Shown here piece after piece: positions 9,763 through 19,286 of a DNA stretch of 64,000 nt (position 1 is the stretch's first letter; each line of letters starts with the position of its first letter). The notes beneath the pieces are model-generated. The model ran no database searches, was not told the origin of the DNA, and worked only from the letters and a program-made list of their open reading frames with translations. This DNA comes from Dipteris shenzhenensis (Eukaryota; Polypodiophyta; Polypodiopsida; Gleicheniales): NCBI GenBank assembly GCA_047967505.1, contig CM106541.1; one strand, written 5' to 3'. The translations under genes were made by a program, and so were the position numbers.

Positions 9763-12753
9763 TCACAAAATTTCCCCATCAACCCTCCCAGATGCAAGAG
9801 ACATTTTTGATAACACGACATATGGTGAAACCTCCTTTGGATCCAGTTCCAAAGTATAATCTACAGCTTTCTCTCCTCGATTAACATCCCCTTGGTACCT
9901 GCAGGCACCAAGTAAGCTCGTCCATGATACCTCACTAGGTTGAAATGGCATATGACTAATCAAGTGCTCTGCCTCATCCAATCTTCCTGCCCTTCCAAGT
10001 AGGTCAATGAAGCAGTCATAGTGTTTGGGAGCCATTTTATTGCCAACATATTGATCAAGGGCAAACAAGCATTGGTGACCTTCATCAATCAGGCCAGCAT
10101 GACTACACCCAGAAAGAACACCAACAAAGGTAGCCATGTCTGGGTTCAGTCCTTCCTTCAGCATCAGATCAAAGACATGTAGGGTCTCATTCCCATGCCC
10201 ATGTTGGGCATATATTGAAATCATAGTATTCCATGTGAAGACATTCCGCTCAGGCATGCTATCAAAAATACCTTGTGCATCCTGCAGGCTTCCACACTTG
10301 CCATACATGTTAAGGATAGCAGTTGCTAGTACTACATCTAACGCAACTCCACTGTGTAGCACCTGAGCATGCACACGCTTACCTTCAATTAAAGCTGATT
10401 GGCTGGCACAGGCAGAAAGCACACTGATGAAGGTGACCTTAACTGGAATAAACCCTTCCAGATGCATCCGGTCAAAGAGCACAAGGACATCTTTGCAGTG
10501 CCCCAACTGGGCATAGGCAGAAATCATGGTGTTCCATGAGATAATGTCCTGCTTATGCATCTTTTCAAAATTTCTTCGAGCCTTTTCCAGGCTGCCGCAC
10601 TTACCATACATGTTGACAAGTGCAGTCACTACAACATGATCTGACTCAAAGCCGGAGTTCATAATCCGAGTGTGCAGATATTTGCCTTCGGCTAAGGCAG
10701 CCTGGCTGGCACATGCTGAGAGCATACTAGCAAAACTGAAATTATCTGGAATTATTCCTTCCAACTGCATTTGATCAAACAGGAGGACGATTTCCCTGCT
10801 GTAGCCATGCTGGGCATACATTGCAATCATGGCATTCCACGAGTATAGATTCCTCTCAGGCAATTTGTCAAACGCTCTCCTTGCCTCCTCAAAACTGTTG
10901 CATTTTCCATACATGTTAATCAGAGCATTTACAACAACCAGATCTAACTCGAGTCCAACATTTATAATACAGGTGTGCATATGCTTGCCTTTTACCAGGG
11001 TTGCCTGGCTGGCACATGCAGAGAGAATGCTGAGAAATGTGACTTTGTCTGGAATGAATCCTTCCCATTGCATTCGATCAAAGATAAAAAGGACCTGACG
11101 AATGTGCACATGCTCGGAATATGCTGCAATCAAAGAGTTCCAAGATACAATGTTTCGCGTAGGCATCTTTTCAAATATCGTTTGAGCATCCTCTATATGT
11201 CCACACTTGCCATACAGATTAAGTAGTGCATTTGCAACTACAATGTCCAGGTCACAGGTATGGATTGCGATGAGCATATGTACCTGACGCCCTTCCTTTA
11301 GGGCTGTCTCACTAGCACAGGCATCAAGAATGCTAATGAAGGTGAACTTGTCTGGAATCGCTCCTTCCTGCTGCATTTCATCAAAGACCTCAAGGGCCTT
11401 CTTACCTTGTCCATGACGGCCACAGACGGCAATCATAGCATTCCATGACACCATACTTCGGTGCCTCATTGTTTCAAACACCATTAGGGCGTCCTCAAGC
11501 CTATTGCACCTTCCGTACATGCTGACAAGGGCAGTTCCCAAAACAACATCTTTCTCAAGCCCAGTCTGTAAAATGCGGGCATGCATTCGCTTGCCTTCAG
11601 CTAAAGCTATCTCGCCAGCATAACCATCAAGAATGCTGACAAAGGTAACCTTGTTCGGAATAAAATCTTCGTGTTGCATTTCACAAAAAAGTTCCAGGGC
11701 CTCCACAGCATGGCCATGGTAGGCATATGCACCAATAATTGCATTCCATGCAATCACATCCCGGGTCTTCATTCTCTCAAACGTCTTGCGAGCATCCTCA
11801 ATGCTTTTGCATTTGCCGTACATATTGACAAGTGCAGTTGCCACTACCACATCTGGCTCAAGTCCATTATACAAAATGCAGGTGTGCACACGTTTGCCTT
11901 CAATTAAGGACGTCTGGGTTGCACATGCAGAAAGAATGCTCACAAAGGTAGCCTCATCCGCAATCACTCCCTCCTGTTGCATATTGCTAAAAAAGTGGAA
12001 GGCCTCATCGCCACACCCATGCTGGACATACGCTGCAAGCATAGCATTCCAGAAAATCACGTTCCCCTCAGTTATTTTGTCAAACGTTCTCCGTGCGTTC
12101 TCAAGGCTGCCACACTTACCATACATGTTCACAATTGCAGTGGCAACAACAACGTCAGACTCAATTATGCTACCCATGAGACGGCCATGAATTCGACTTC
12201 CCTCAGCTAGGCATACCAGGTGGGCACACGCGGAAAGAGTATAGACGAAGGTGACCTTGTCTGGAGTCATCCCTTCCTGCTGCATGAGACTAAAGAAACG
12301 GAGGGCCTGCTCGCTCTGCCCAAGCTGCGCACAAGCTCCAATGATGAAGTTCCAGGAGTGCGTACTCCTTTCACGCATTCTGAAAAAGAATGCACATGCT
12401 TCCCGTATAGCTCCACACTTGCAATACATCCGTACGATGAGGCTCCCTAGAAACGGATCGTTTTCCAGTCCAATTTTACTCATGTGGGCGTGAACGCGCT
12501 TGCCATCTGGGAGAGTCTTTGAATTACCACAAGCCCGCATGAGAAAAGCACAGGTAGAAGGATCCGTTGAGGCGCCGAGAGAATCCAGGGTCTGTTTCCA
12601 CGAGAGAGGTCGAGATGTGGATAGCACATGAGGAACGTATGTTCCTGAGAGGCATGCGAGGCGAGACCAAATGCAATTGCTGTGGATGGGTGGCAGCATG
12701 AGCGAGAGAGGAGGTGTCTGCGATGATGGAGTCGCTCGCGGGAAGCAACCCAC
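9763..12753 (-). CDS. PLS-class pentatricopeptide repeat (PPR) protein, truncated E domain
   Basis: A 996-residue intronless ORF. Residues 1 to about 74 are a Ser/Pro/Leu-rich presequence-like region, consistent with import into chloroplast or mitochondrion. Residues 75-882 are eight PLS triplets whose sum is exactly 8 x 101 residues; the two I counted individually are 101 each. A typical triplet reads CASQAALAEGK..H (L-type), VVVTALVNMYGKCGSLEKA (S-type) and IISWNTMISAYAQLGH (P-type). From 883 comes the usual carboxy end, with CSHAGLIDEG, HYDCFIDLLGRAGRLDEA and an E1-like block SEVSWTSLLGACRYQGDVNRG. The protein stops soon after YVVLSKMS, with no intact E+ or DYW domain. PLS proteins bind organellar RNA one base per motif, and E-type members act in C-to-U editing with DYW partners; that role is inferred. 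The first ATG is followed directly by the presequence, so I kept it. A GA/CT-rich leader lies upstream. Confidence 0.9.
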   Translation of the reverse strand: MGCFPRATPSSQTPPLSLMLPPIHSNCIWSRLACLSGTYVPHVLSTSRPLSWKQTLDSLGASTDPSTCAFLMRACGNSKTLPDGKRVHAHMSKIGLENDPFLGSLIVRMYCKCGAIREACAFFFRMRERSTHSWNFIIGACAQLGQSEQALRFFSLMQQEGMTPDKVTFVYTLSACAHLVCLAEGSRIHGRLMGSIIESDVVVATAIVNMYGKCGSLENARRTFDKITEGNVIFWNAMLAAYVQHGCGDEAFHFFSNMQQEGVIADEATFVSILSACATQTSLIEGKRVHTCILYNGLEPDVVVATALVNMYGKCKSIEDARKTFERMKTRDVIAWNAIIGAYAYHGHAVEALELFCEMQHEDFIPNKVTFVSILDGYAGEIALAEGKRMHARILQTGLEKDVVLGTALVSMYGRCNRLEDALMVFETMRHRSMVSWNAMIAVCGRHGQGKKALEVFDEMQQEGAIPDKFTFISILDACASETALKEGRQVHMLIAIHTCDLDIVVANALLNLYGKCGHIEDAQTIFEKMPTRNIVSWNSLIAAYSEHVHIRQVLFIFDRMQWEGFIPDKVTFLSILSACASQATLVKGKHMHTCIINVGLELDLVVVNALINMYGKCNSFEEARRAFDKLPERNLYSWNAMIAMYAQHGYSREIVLLFDQMQLEGIIPDNFSFASMLSACASQAALAEGKYLHTRIMNSGFESDHVVVTALVNMYGKCGSLEKARRNFEKMHKQDIISWNTMISAYAQLGHCKDVLVLFDRMHLEGFIPVKVTFISVLSACASQSALIEGKRVHAQVLHSGVALDVVLATAILNMYGKCGSLQDAQGIFDSMPERNVFTWNTMISIYAQHGHGNETLHVFDLMLKEGLNPDMATFVGVLSGCSHAGLIDEGHQCLFALDQYVGNKMAPKHYDCFIDLLGRAGRLDEAEHLISHMPFQPSEVSWTSLLGACRYQGDVNRGEKAVDYTLELDPKEVSPYVVLSKMSLASGRVDGEIL

Positions 12754-13423
12754 AAACGATTGAGGACCATGACTGAGATTTCAGCCGTAGCAAGTGCGAG
12801 CACAAAACAATCTCTTGAGGGCAGGGATTTATGCCCTCTGGCCACTTGAACATCATAACATAAGTTATAACTTAGAGCATACCCCTCCTTCCTTTGTACA
12901 TGCCATTGTCTAGAATTAACCATAACAGCTTCACATTTCTTTCAAGTCTTTATTTTCTCCCATATGAGTAGTAAAAACCTTTTTTTTCCCCTGCCTCAAG
13001 GGTAGGACTAAGTGAAGATGCCTCTGCAAGAAGCGAAAAAAGCCCACATTTCGTTTTCTTAATTTCTTCAAAAATAGGTGGCACCAACTTTTCCTCCCTC
13101 TTTCTATTAGAAGGCAAGCACACGCACACACACACACTCTCTCTCTCTCTCCCTCTCCCCCCCCTCCCTTCTTCTCCTTGGTGCAGATCCAAGTCATCAC
13201 TCTCTCGTTCTCACTTTCTCACTCTCTCCCCCTCTTTTCCTTACTGCAAGGCAAGCAAGGCAGGCCACTTGAATGTCGTTCACCTTGCTTCTTTCCACTT
13301 GAATCTGTTGTCAAAAGCTTTCAATCTGTCATTAAGAACTCTCAAAATATCCTAAAATTCATTCATGTGAGTAGGGATAGGGAGGAGGTAGGGAGAACGT
13401 ACCCAGGTGAGTAGTTAAGAAAA
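12754..13423 (-). promoter_or_regulatory. PPR upstream region with CT/GA tract
   Basis: About 670 bp separate the PPR start codon from the LINE relic. On the minus (transcribed) strand this holds a purine-rich GA tract (the complement of 13,120-13,170), typical of plant 5' leaders and core promoters. I cannot place a TATA box or a transcription start with confidence. The short open frames here are overlapping low-complexity translations and are not called as genes. Confidence 0.4.
13119..13170. repeat. CA/CT compound microsatellite
   Basis: A run of alternating CA units passes into CT units, then CCCTCTCCCCCCCCTCCC on the plus strand. It lies about 370 bp upstream of the PPR start codon. Homopurine-homopyrimidine tracts like this can act as GAGA-type promoter elements in plants, but no such role is shown here. 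Confidence 0.8.
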
Positions 13424-14581
13424 GAACCCCTTTTCCATTGAATGTCATGATTCCATACAGAGATTCTGGCCATAACAAAAGTTTGATCTTGATTTGAAAG
13501 CTTGAACAACATCCATCTAATTTTATTGATATCCCACAACTGACCTCAGCATTATTAGGCCCTTTTTGAAGGGCAGGTTACCTTCAATATGTCAATATTA
13601 TTGAGAGACCTACCTTGAAATATTTCAAATACCTAAATGGAGTCCAAACACATAAAATTACTCTTGCCTATGAAGAAGATGACCTAACTCTTGACTTCTT
13701 CAAAAGCATGCCACAAAGATTTTCAGAGTTCACTACCCTTAGTCTGACAAGGCTCAGGGTTGCAAATAGGAGATAACCTAGGTGTAATTTTTCCATTTAA
13801 AAGCCTTCACAGGTCTGACATGTCTGAATTTTCTAAGGAGAAGTTGAGCCCAATCCATGTCAAGGTTTTAAACTACCTTAATGATCCACGAGGCTGCCAG
13901 CTTGGATTGTTGAATGTCCACAACCCTCATGCCCCCCTTCTTGGTTCTTGTGCATAAGGACCACCTTACCTTAGATATTCTCTTTCTAGTGGCATCTTTT
14001 GAATTTCAAGTCCTACCTTTGACACTAGTAGGATAAATAGAAAATAGCTATAGGATAAATACAATGGTTTAAAGCCATCGTCCTCCCTACCAAGTTAGCC
14101 TGAAAAACCATTCACTTGTCAAATTTTCCTTTGAAACTATTTAAGAACCATTTCCATTTATCTTTCGTATTAACATCAAAACCCATGGCGATGCCCAATA
14201 GTCTAAAGACTTTCCCTTTAGGGATTTTTTTACAACCTAGCTGCTTTAAAGTCAGCTAGTCATTGCCTTCCAGAGTTGCATATCCTATTTTAGCATGATT
14301 GATAATTGAGGCTAAACAAAAAATATCAAGACATTCTAGAACCCCTTGAATGTCCTGAGGAGTATTTCCAAGAGTGAGATTTGTATCATCTGTAAATTTT
14401 TGAGTAATAAGTTGTTTGCTAGAAGGGAGTTCAGTTCCCTTTATCCTACCTTTAGTCGCTTGGTCTTGAAGAGTAACTACCCAAGGGCATCAATTGCAAA
14501 GGCAAAAAGTAAAGGAGCTTGGAGGCATCCCCATCTAATAGATCTCCTTTGAAAAAAGCCTAAGTCATCTCACAATTGACG
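13424..14581 (-). mobile_element. LINE relic, segment 4: RT C-terminal half to 3' end
   Basis: The minus strand carries, with stops, a plant LINE reverse transcriptase downstream of its palm. GDASKLLYF (for GDPLSPLLF) sits next to the LTR at about 14,540. FTDDTNL, matching the RT catalytic (Y/F)xDD box, is at 14,376-14,399. VFRLLGIAMGFDVNTKDKW follows, then further down VRWSLCTRTKKGG and LWKSLWHAFEEV. The upstream part of the same RT resumes beyond the LTR element at 17,223, so an insertion split this domain. The 3' end is placed near 13,424 only because recognisable similarity stops there; no target-site duplication or clear poly-A was confirmed. Confidence 0.7.
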
Positions 14582-14885
14582 TGTTGGAACATGAAGCCAA
14601 AGTGAGTGTTTTCTAGTGTTCTAGAGTAGTACTAGACTACTTTATATCCTAGAGTGCCATGTGTCACTATGGGACTTATCCCATATACATGTGACACCTA
14701 GAGTGTGTGTGCCTATTCTATAAAGGCATTGTACTTTCTAGTTTTGTTACATCAGTCAACATCAAGCTATCTACATGTGAGTATTTTGGTTCAATACTAT
14801 TGTCTACTTCCATTTCATTTTTATTTCCATTGTCTTGCATTCTTTCCTTTCCATTCATAGAGATAGCTTGCCACATGTTCCTTCA
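14582..14885 (+). repeat. 5' LTR of gag-only element
   Basis: This is the 304-bp direct repeat identical to 16,919-17,222. It has TG...CA ends and a TATA-like TATAAA at 14,719-14,724, so transcription probably starts a few tens of bases further on. The short open frame that begins inside the LTR (14,707) occurs in both LTRs and is not a gene. Confidence 0.95.
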
Positions 14886-14887
14886 TG

Positions 14888-14900
14888 TAGTATCAGAGCC
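14888..14900 (+). other. Primer-binding site (initiator Met tRNA)
   Basis: TAGTATCAGAGCC begins two bases after the 5' LTR. It matches the standard plant LTR-element site TGGTATCAGAGCC, complementary to the 3' end of initiator methionine tRNA, with one mismatch at the second base. Confidence 0.85.
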
Positions 14901-15652
14901 ACATTGCTCTTAGAGATTGAGGAGAGGGAGGCCGGAAAAGGAAGCCATGCCCTCTCTCTCTTTCTCTAAGTGCAAGAGAGGTGCTCCCCTTCCTTAACCT
15001 CATCATCGTCTTCATTCTTGCTACATCTCCCGAGTTCATGTGGAGCTGCCTGAGTTCATGAAGAAGCTGCCCACGCTGTGGTTCCTTGAGCAATGACGTC
15101 TTCATTCTTGCTACATCTCCTTGCTAGAAACAAGCCGCCACTTTCTGATGGCCGTATCTTTGGACAGAAGCTGAATTTTGACCTGAAATCTGAAGCAAAG
15201 TTGTAGAGGACTTTGAGAACTTCATTTTTTGTTTTCACATCTTTGCAATTCGATGTTCTGGTGAAAAGTTATGGCTCCTGCAAGAAAGTGACGAAATTTT
15301 TCCTGCGCGAATTTTTCTGCTTGCCCACGAGTTCTGTTGCCCGTCATTTCTTAGAAGCTGCCTACCACCACTCTTCCTGAAGCTGCTGCTCACTTCTCTA
15401 CATTCGTGGAGATGATTCGTGGAGCTGATTCGGCCTGAGACAGTGCTAATTCGTGGAGTTGATTCGACCTGATCTACAGCAGCAAGACATTGTTGATTCT
15501 TATTTCTCATGTTGACTCCCTCTTTCCTCTTCTTCACCAAATCAACATTGATGACAAATGTGATGTTGCTCCTATTGCTCATAATGCTTCTCTCGTGATG
15601 CCCTCTCCCGTGATGACTTCTTCCATGTCCTAATCAAGAATCATTTACAGCC

Positions 15653-16519
15653 ATGGAGTCTTCAAGATCGAGTACCTTTATTGAGAAGTTCACTGGTAAG
15701 AACTTTCCGACATGGCAAACAAAGTTGCGTCTTATCCTTATGAAAGATGGGGTCTGGAATGTTGTTTGTGGCAAGGATAAAAAGCCACAATTGGATGAGA
15801 AGAAAATTCTACACTGGGAGAATTTAAACGACAAAGCCCTTTCTCTCATTGGTTTGGGTTTGGGTGATGAAGTTATTCATCATCTCGACTTTGATTCCAC
15901 TGCTCAAGAATTATGGGAGAAGTTTGAAGGTCTCTTCGGCAATAAGGTAATCAATTCTAAGGTCTTTCTCTGCCAAGAATTCTTCAAACTCCAGATGAAG
16001 CATGAGGACTCTCTTCTCACCCATCTGAATCATATGGAGTCTCTCATCACTCAACTTGCTACGTTGAAGGCCCCAGTTGGGGATGATGACCAGGTTGCAG
16101 TGCTCCTCACGAGCATTGAAGAAATTCCTAAGTATCGGGAGATCATACCAGCATTAAGAGTGGCAAGCATGAGCTACCATGACATGGTTGCTATGCTTCT
16201 TGATCATGAAAGAAGGCATAGTGATACTTTTGATGCCAATGCACTATTTACTAAAGGGAGGTTTCCTAAAGGGAAAGGTAACTTCAAACCTTTCAAGTGC
16301 ACTTACTGTGGAAAGCTTGGTCACACCGAAGATCGTTGCTTCCAAAAGCTGGCCAAACAACAATCTAAAGACCATGCCAACTTGGGTGGGACTATATCCA
16401 ACGAAGACGAAGACGATGCAGACACCTCTACTCCAATTCATGCTCTCACTGCTCACATCCAAGATCTCTCTCTTAATAAAGAGGTCTATGAACCGGATGA
16501 TCTTGACTTTGTTTTTTGA
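15653..16519 (+). CDS. Gag polyprotein (UBN2-type, CCHC zinc knuckle), gag-only element
   Basis: An intact 288-residue ORF and the sole gene of the young LTR element. The N-terminal two thirds is the copia-type Gag domain: FTGKNFPTWQTKLRLIL at the start, then LWEKFEGLFGNK and HLNHMESLITQL, a coil that normally packs into the virus-like particle. A basic stretch (FPKGKGNFKPF) leads into one zinc knuckle CTYCGKLGHTEDRC (C-X2-C-X4-H-X4-C), which binds element RNA. The C-terminal tail is acidic (NEDEDDADT) and ends in a stop. No protease motif follows in any frame before the 3' LTR. The start codon lies about 770 bp after the LTR, a long leader that probably holds the packaging signal. Intactness plus identical LTRs suggests it may still be made. 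Confidence 0.9.
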   Translation: MESSRSSTFIEKFTGKNFPTWQTKLRLILMKDGVWNVVCGKDKKPQLDEKKILHWENLNDKALSLIGLGLGDEVIHHLDFDSTAQELWEKFEGLFGNKVINSKVFLCQEFFKLQMKHEDSLLTHLNHMESLITQLATLKAPVGDDDQVAVLLTSIEEIPKYREIIPALRVASMSYHDMVAMLLDHERRHSDTFDANALFTKGRFPKGKGNFKPFKCTYCGKLGHTEDRCFQKLAKQQSKDHANLGGTISNEDEDDADTSTPIHALTAHIQDLSLNKEVYEPDDLDFVF

Positions 16520-16918
16520 GTGTGTCGAAGGTACTTTGCCTTGGGAGTCCCCCTAAAATGAATGCAAATAAATCATGTGTGTTGAATTAATAAAGGTTCT
16601 CAGCCTTGGATAGTCCTCCTAAAATGATGTTATTCTCTTTTACTTTATTTGTGTGTGGCTTCCTACCACTTCATGTTATGAAGCCAGGGGGGGATGTACT
16701 ATGAGAGTCCTATTATTGGCATTGATGGATTTCGTTATCAGGCTTGGCCGAGTTCCAGGATGTTGGTGCACTCCCTAGACCGTTTTGTTGGGTCAGGTAG
16801 CCATGCTTCTCTTTTGAGCCTCTGAGCTATTTGGGATGTACAGATTAGTAGATTCATCATGTCATGTCTTGTTCTTGGCTCCATTCTAGTAATCTCTCAC
16901 CTTGCCTTCATGGGGGGG

Positions 16919-17222
16919 TGTTGGAACATGAAGCCAAAGTGAGTGTTTTCTAGTGTTCTAGAGTAGTACTAGACTACTTTATATCCTAGAGTGCCATGTG
17001 TCACTATGGGACTTATCCCATATACATGTGACACCTAGAGTGTGTGTGCCTATTCTATAAAGGCATTGTACTTTCTAGTTTTGTTACATCAGTCAACATC
17101 AAGCTATCTACATGTGAGTATTTTGGTTCAATACTATTGTCTACTTCCATTTCATTTTTATTTCCATTGTCTTGCATTCTTTCCTTTCCATTCATAGAGA
17201 TAGCTTGCCACATGTTCCTTCA
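16919..17222 (+). repeat. 3' LTR of gag-only element
   Basis: Identical to 14,582-14,885. It is preceded directly by a run of seven G (about 16,912-16,918) that serves as a short polypurine tract. A second, longer purine block, CCAGGGGGGGATG, lies upstream near 16,684. TGACG follows the LTR as the target duplication. Confidence 0.95.
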
Positions 17223-17687
17223 TGACGCAAATCTTAGCTAAGGCATTAGTGAGTAACAATCTGACAAAAGAGATGAATTTTGTTCCTAGACCCATGTCCT
17301 ACAAAAATTGTAGCAAAAATCCCATTCCAATCTGTCATATGCTTTGTTAAAATCAATTCTGAGAAAGCATATATCTTTTTTAGTCTCCTTAGCATACTCA
17401 TAGCCTTCCAAAATATTAATAATAGCTTCCAAAAGCTATCTTCCCTTTATAAGCCCTTTCTACTCCTACAAAGTCCATCTATCCATTTTATTTTTTAGTC
17501 TCGGAGCCAAGGCTTTTGCAAAAATTCTATAACTACAATTTAGCATGGTCAGGGGCATCCAATTTTTTCAATCATTCTTATCTCTATCTTTAGGTATAAG
17601 TTTCATTATGTCCCCATTAATATGTTCAAGTAGTTGTTCAGGTAAGATACTTTCTTGCCATAACTTCAACAAACAAGCCCCAACTAT
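17223..17687 (-). mobile_element. LINE relic, segment 3: reverse transcriptase N-terminal part
   Basis: The minus strand between the two LTR elements translates, with a few stops, to the opening RT blocks of a plant LINE. These are HINGDIMKLIPKDRDKND, NWMPLTMLNCSYRIFAKAL, and ICFLRIDFNKAYDRLEWDF (the first catalytic Asp box, about 17,330). The end of this segment joins in sense with GDASKLLYF across the gag-only element, showing one RT domain interrupted at 14,582/17,222. The upper boundary (17,687/17,688) is where the copia LTR begins. Confidence 0.8.
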
Positions 17688-17857
17688 TGTGGGGGTTAAA
17701 GGTCACTGTGCCTTTACCCCGGTTATGTACAATACTCAAACACATATATAAATGAATGAAAAAGAAGATTAGGGTGTTCTGCACCCACCAAAACTTGTGT
17801 GGCTCTGTGTTTCTCTCTCTCCCTCTTCCGTTCTTGCTTCCGTTGAGAGCACTCTCA
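17688..17857 (+). repeat. 5' LTR of copia A
   Basis: A 170-bp LTR beginning TGTGGGGGTTAAAGG and ending GAGAGCACTCTCA, with a TATA-like TATATAAAT at 17,745-17,753. The same LTR, inverted and several percent diverged, is at 21,077-21,246. The end was fixed by the primer-binding site two bases further on. Confidence 0.9.
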
Positions 17858-17859
17858 AC

Positions 17860-17871
17860 TGGTATCAGAGC
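17860..17871 (+). other. Primer-binding site of copia A
   Basis: TGGTATCAGAGC, a perfect match to the canonical site for initiator Met tRNA, two bases downstream of the LTR. Confidence 0.92.
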
Positions 17872-19286
17872 TCGGGTGATCTAGCTGAGGGTGCGTGAAT
17901 GCTTGAAGCTCAACAGCTCTGTGGGAAGCTTTGTGGGTGACTTTACTTGCATCCGAGTATGTAGAGACCTTGGAGGAACCTTTGGAAAAGTCACTTTGGT
18001 TTTGTGAAGTGGTTTTGAGAGCCTGTTAAATGTTTTCAAAGAAAAAGTCGTTTTTTGAGCTTTCCCTGTTCCATTCGATGACAGAGACTCCGTATTGACT
18101 TGTAGAGGCAACTATTGCTTGCTTTTGGTGTCCACTTCACTTCAGGAGCTTGGAAACACCTTCATTCTTAAATCTGGGATCATTTCATTGGATTTCTGAC
18201 TCACTGTGTCAGTTTCTGCGTTTTTCCTGCCCGAGTGTTGGAACTCAAGTTTGGAGCAACCATTTGCAGATCTGTCACTTCCGGTGGACTCAGGAGGTCC
18301 TAAAACTTCTATTGCTCATCATTCGCACTCCGGTGGAGTTTAAAAACAGCTCTGTTTCCAAAAACATTTTTCAGTTCGTGTGTTGGACCCAGTGATTGAG
18401 ACCACGGTTTCCAAAACCATCTGTCCCATTGCATTCCGGACGCCAAAAACCCCTACATGTCAGTTCTGATGCGATTCGGTGGAGGATTTCCAGAGTTATA
18501 GATCTCTGTGTATTCGATTTCGTCTCTCTATTATGCATTTTTCATTCTAAGGTTTTGAAACCTTAGATTTATGCCACATGGCAGTGGATAAGTGTTGACT
18601 CCTATTTCTCACTCATCGGTTGGGATTTTGGAGTTCCGGCAGAAGAGAGATATTTGCAGATTTTCTTGCTGAGTCCGATTATGCAATGGCGCCCATGTTT
18701 TGAGGCATCTCCAGTTCTATTTTCAGTAGTGGTCATTACCGTGGGACTATAATTTCTTGAGCATTACTTATGCAGATCACTCTGGTTGCAGTTTGAGCAG
18801 TGTGCGCTCATTCGTGGTGTGCATTGGGTTGCAGTGGATGATTTATAGGCCATTTGGATGCATTGCGATTTTTATTGGATGCGTTGATAGGCCCAAATTT
18901 CCTTGTGGGATGCTATTTTTATGGACGCTTTGCACATGGATGCTATTTTATGCTGAGGGACAGCTTTGACACATTGCAGGTGATGCACTGATACTGCTAT
19001 GCTCTCTTGGATGAGATATTATTAATGCATATGCCAGTGGACGGTGTTTATGCTTGAGTCATTTGGCACTTATTGGCATTTTGAATTGCCATTGCAGTTG
19101 GCATTTTCTTTTGGGCCATATTTGCTCATATGGATGCATAGTATATGCACATGAGTCAGATGCTTTGAGACATGAGTTTTGGTGATATTTCACTCTATTG
19201 TGGCATACACATTTGGGCGCACCTGGCATTTGGTGTGATTCTCTCTTGTAGGCACTAGCATTTGGGATTTTTGCTTCATTTGCATC
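17872..19286 (+). other. Untranslated leader of copia A
   Basis: About 1.4 kb between the primer-binding site and the Gag start. It has no convincing reading frame and many short ATG frames. The same leader is present inverted in element B (about 25,380-26,546), which shows that it belongs to the element and is not host sequence. Confidence 0.75.

Larger units (their letters stand above)
14582..17222 (+). mobile_element. Young gag-only LTR retrotransposon (TR-GAG-like)
   Basis: A complete 2,641-bp element. Two 304-bp LTRs (14,582-14,885 and 16,919-17,222) are identical base for base as read by eye. They begin TGTTGG and end TTCA, and are flanked by a perfect 5-bp target duplication TGACG (14,577-14,581 and 17,223-17,227). 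A primer-binding site for initiator Met tRNA follows the 5' LTR, and a G-run polypurine tract lies directly before the 3' LTR. The only intact ORF is Gag; there is no protease, integrase, RT or RNase H. This architecture matches plant terminal-repeat retrotransposons with a GAG domain (TR-GAG), which rely on pol from a relative. It inserted into the RT of an older LINE. The identical LTRs mean insertion was recent. Confidence 0.92.

Noticed and set aside
9811-12493. Several plus-strand open frames of 76-134 codons across the PPR gene
   Set aside because: They are antisense shadows of the PPR repeats and recur with its 303-bp period; no independent motif.
14707-14913. Small ORF repeated at 14,707 and 17,044 as a duplicated gene
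   Set aside because: It lies in the LTRs of the gag-only element; the identity reflects LTR identity.
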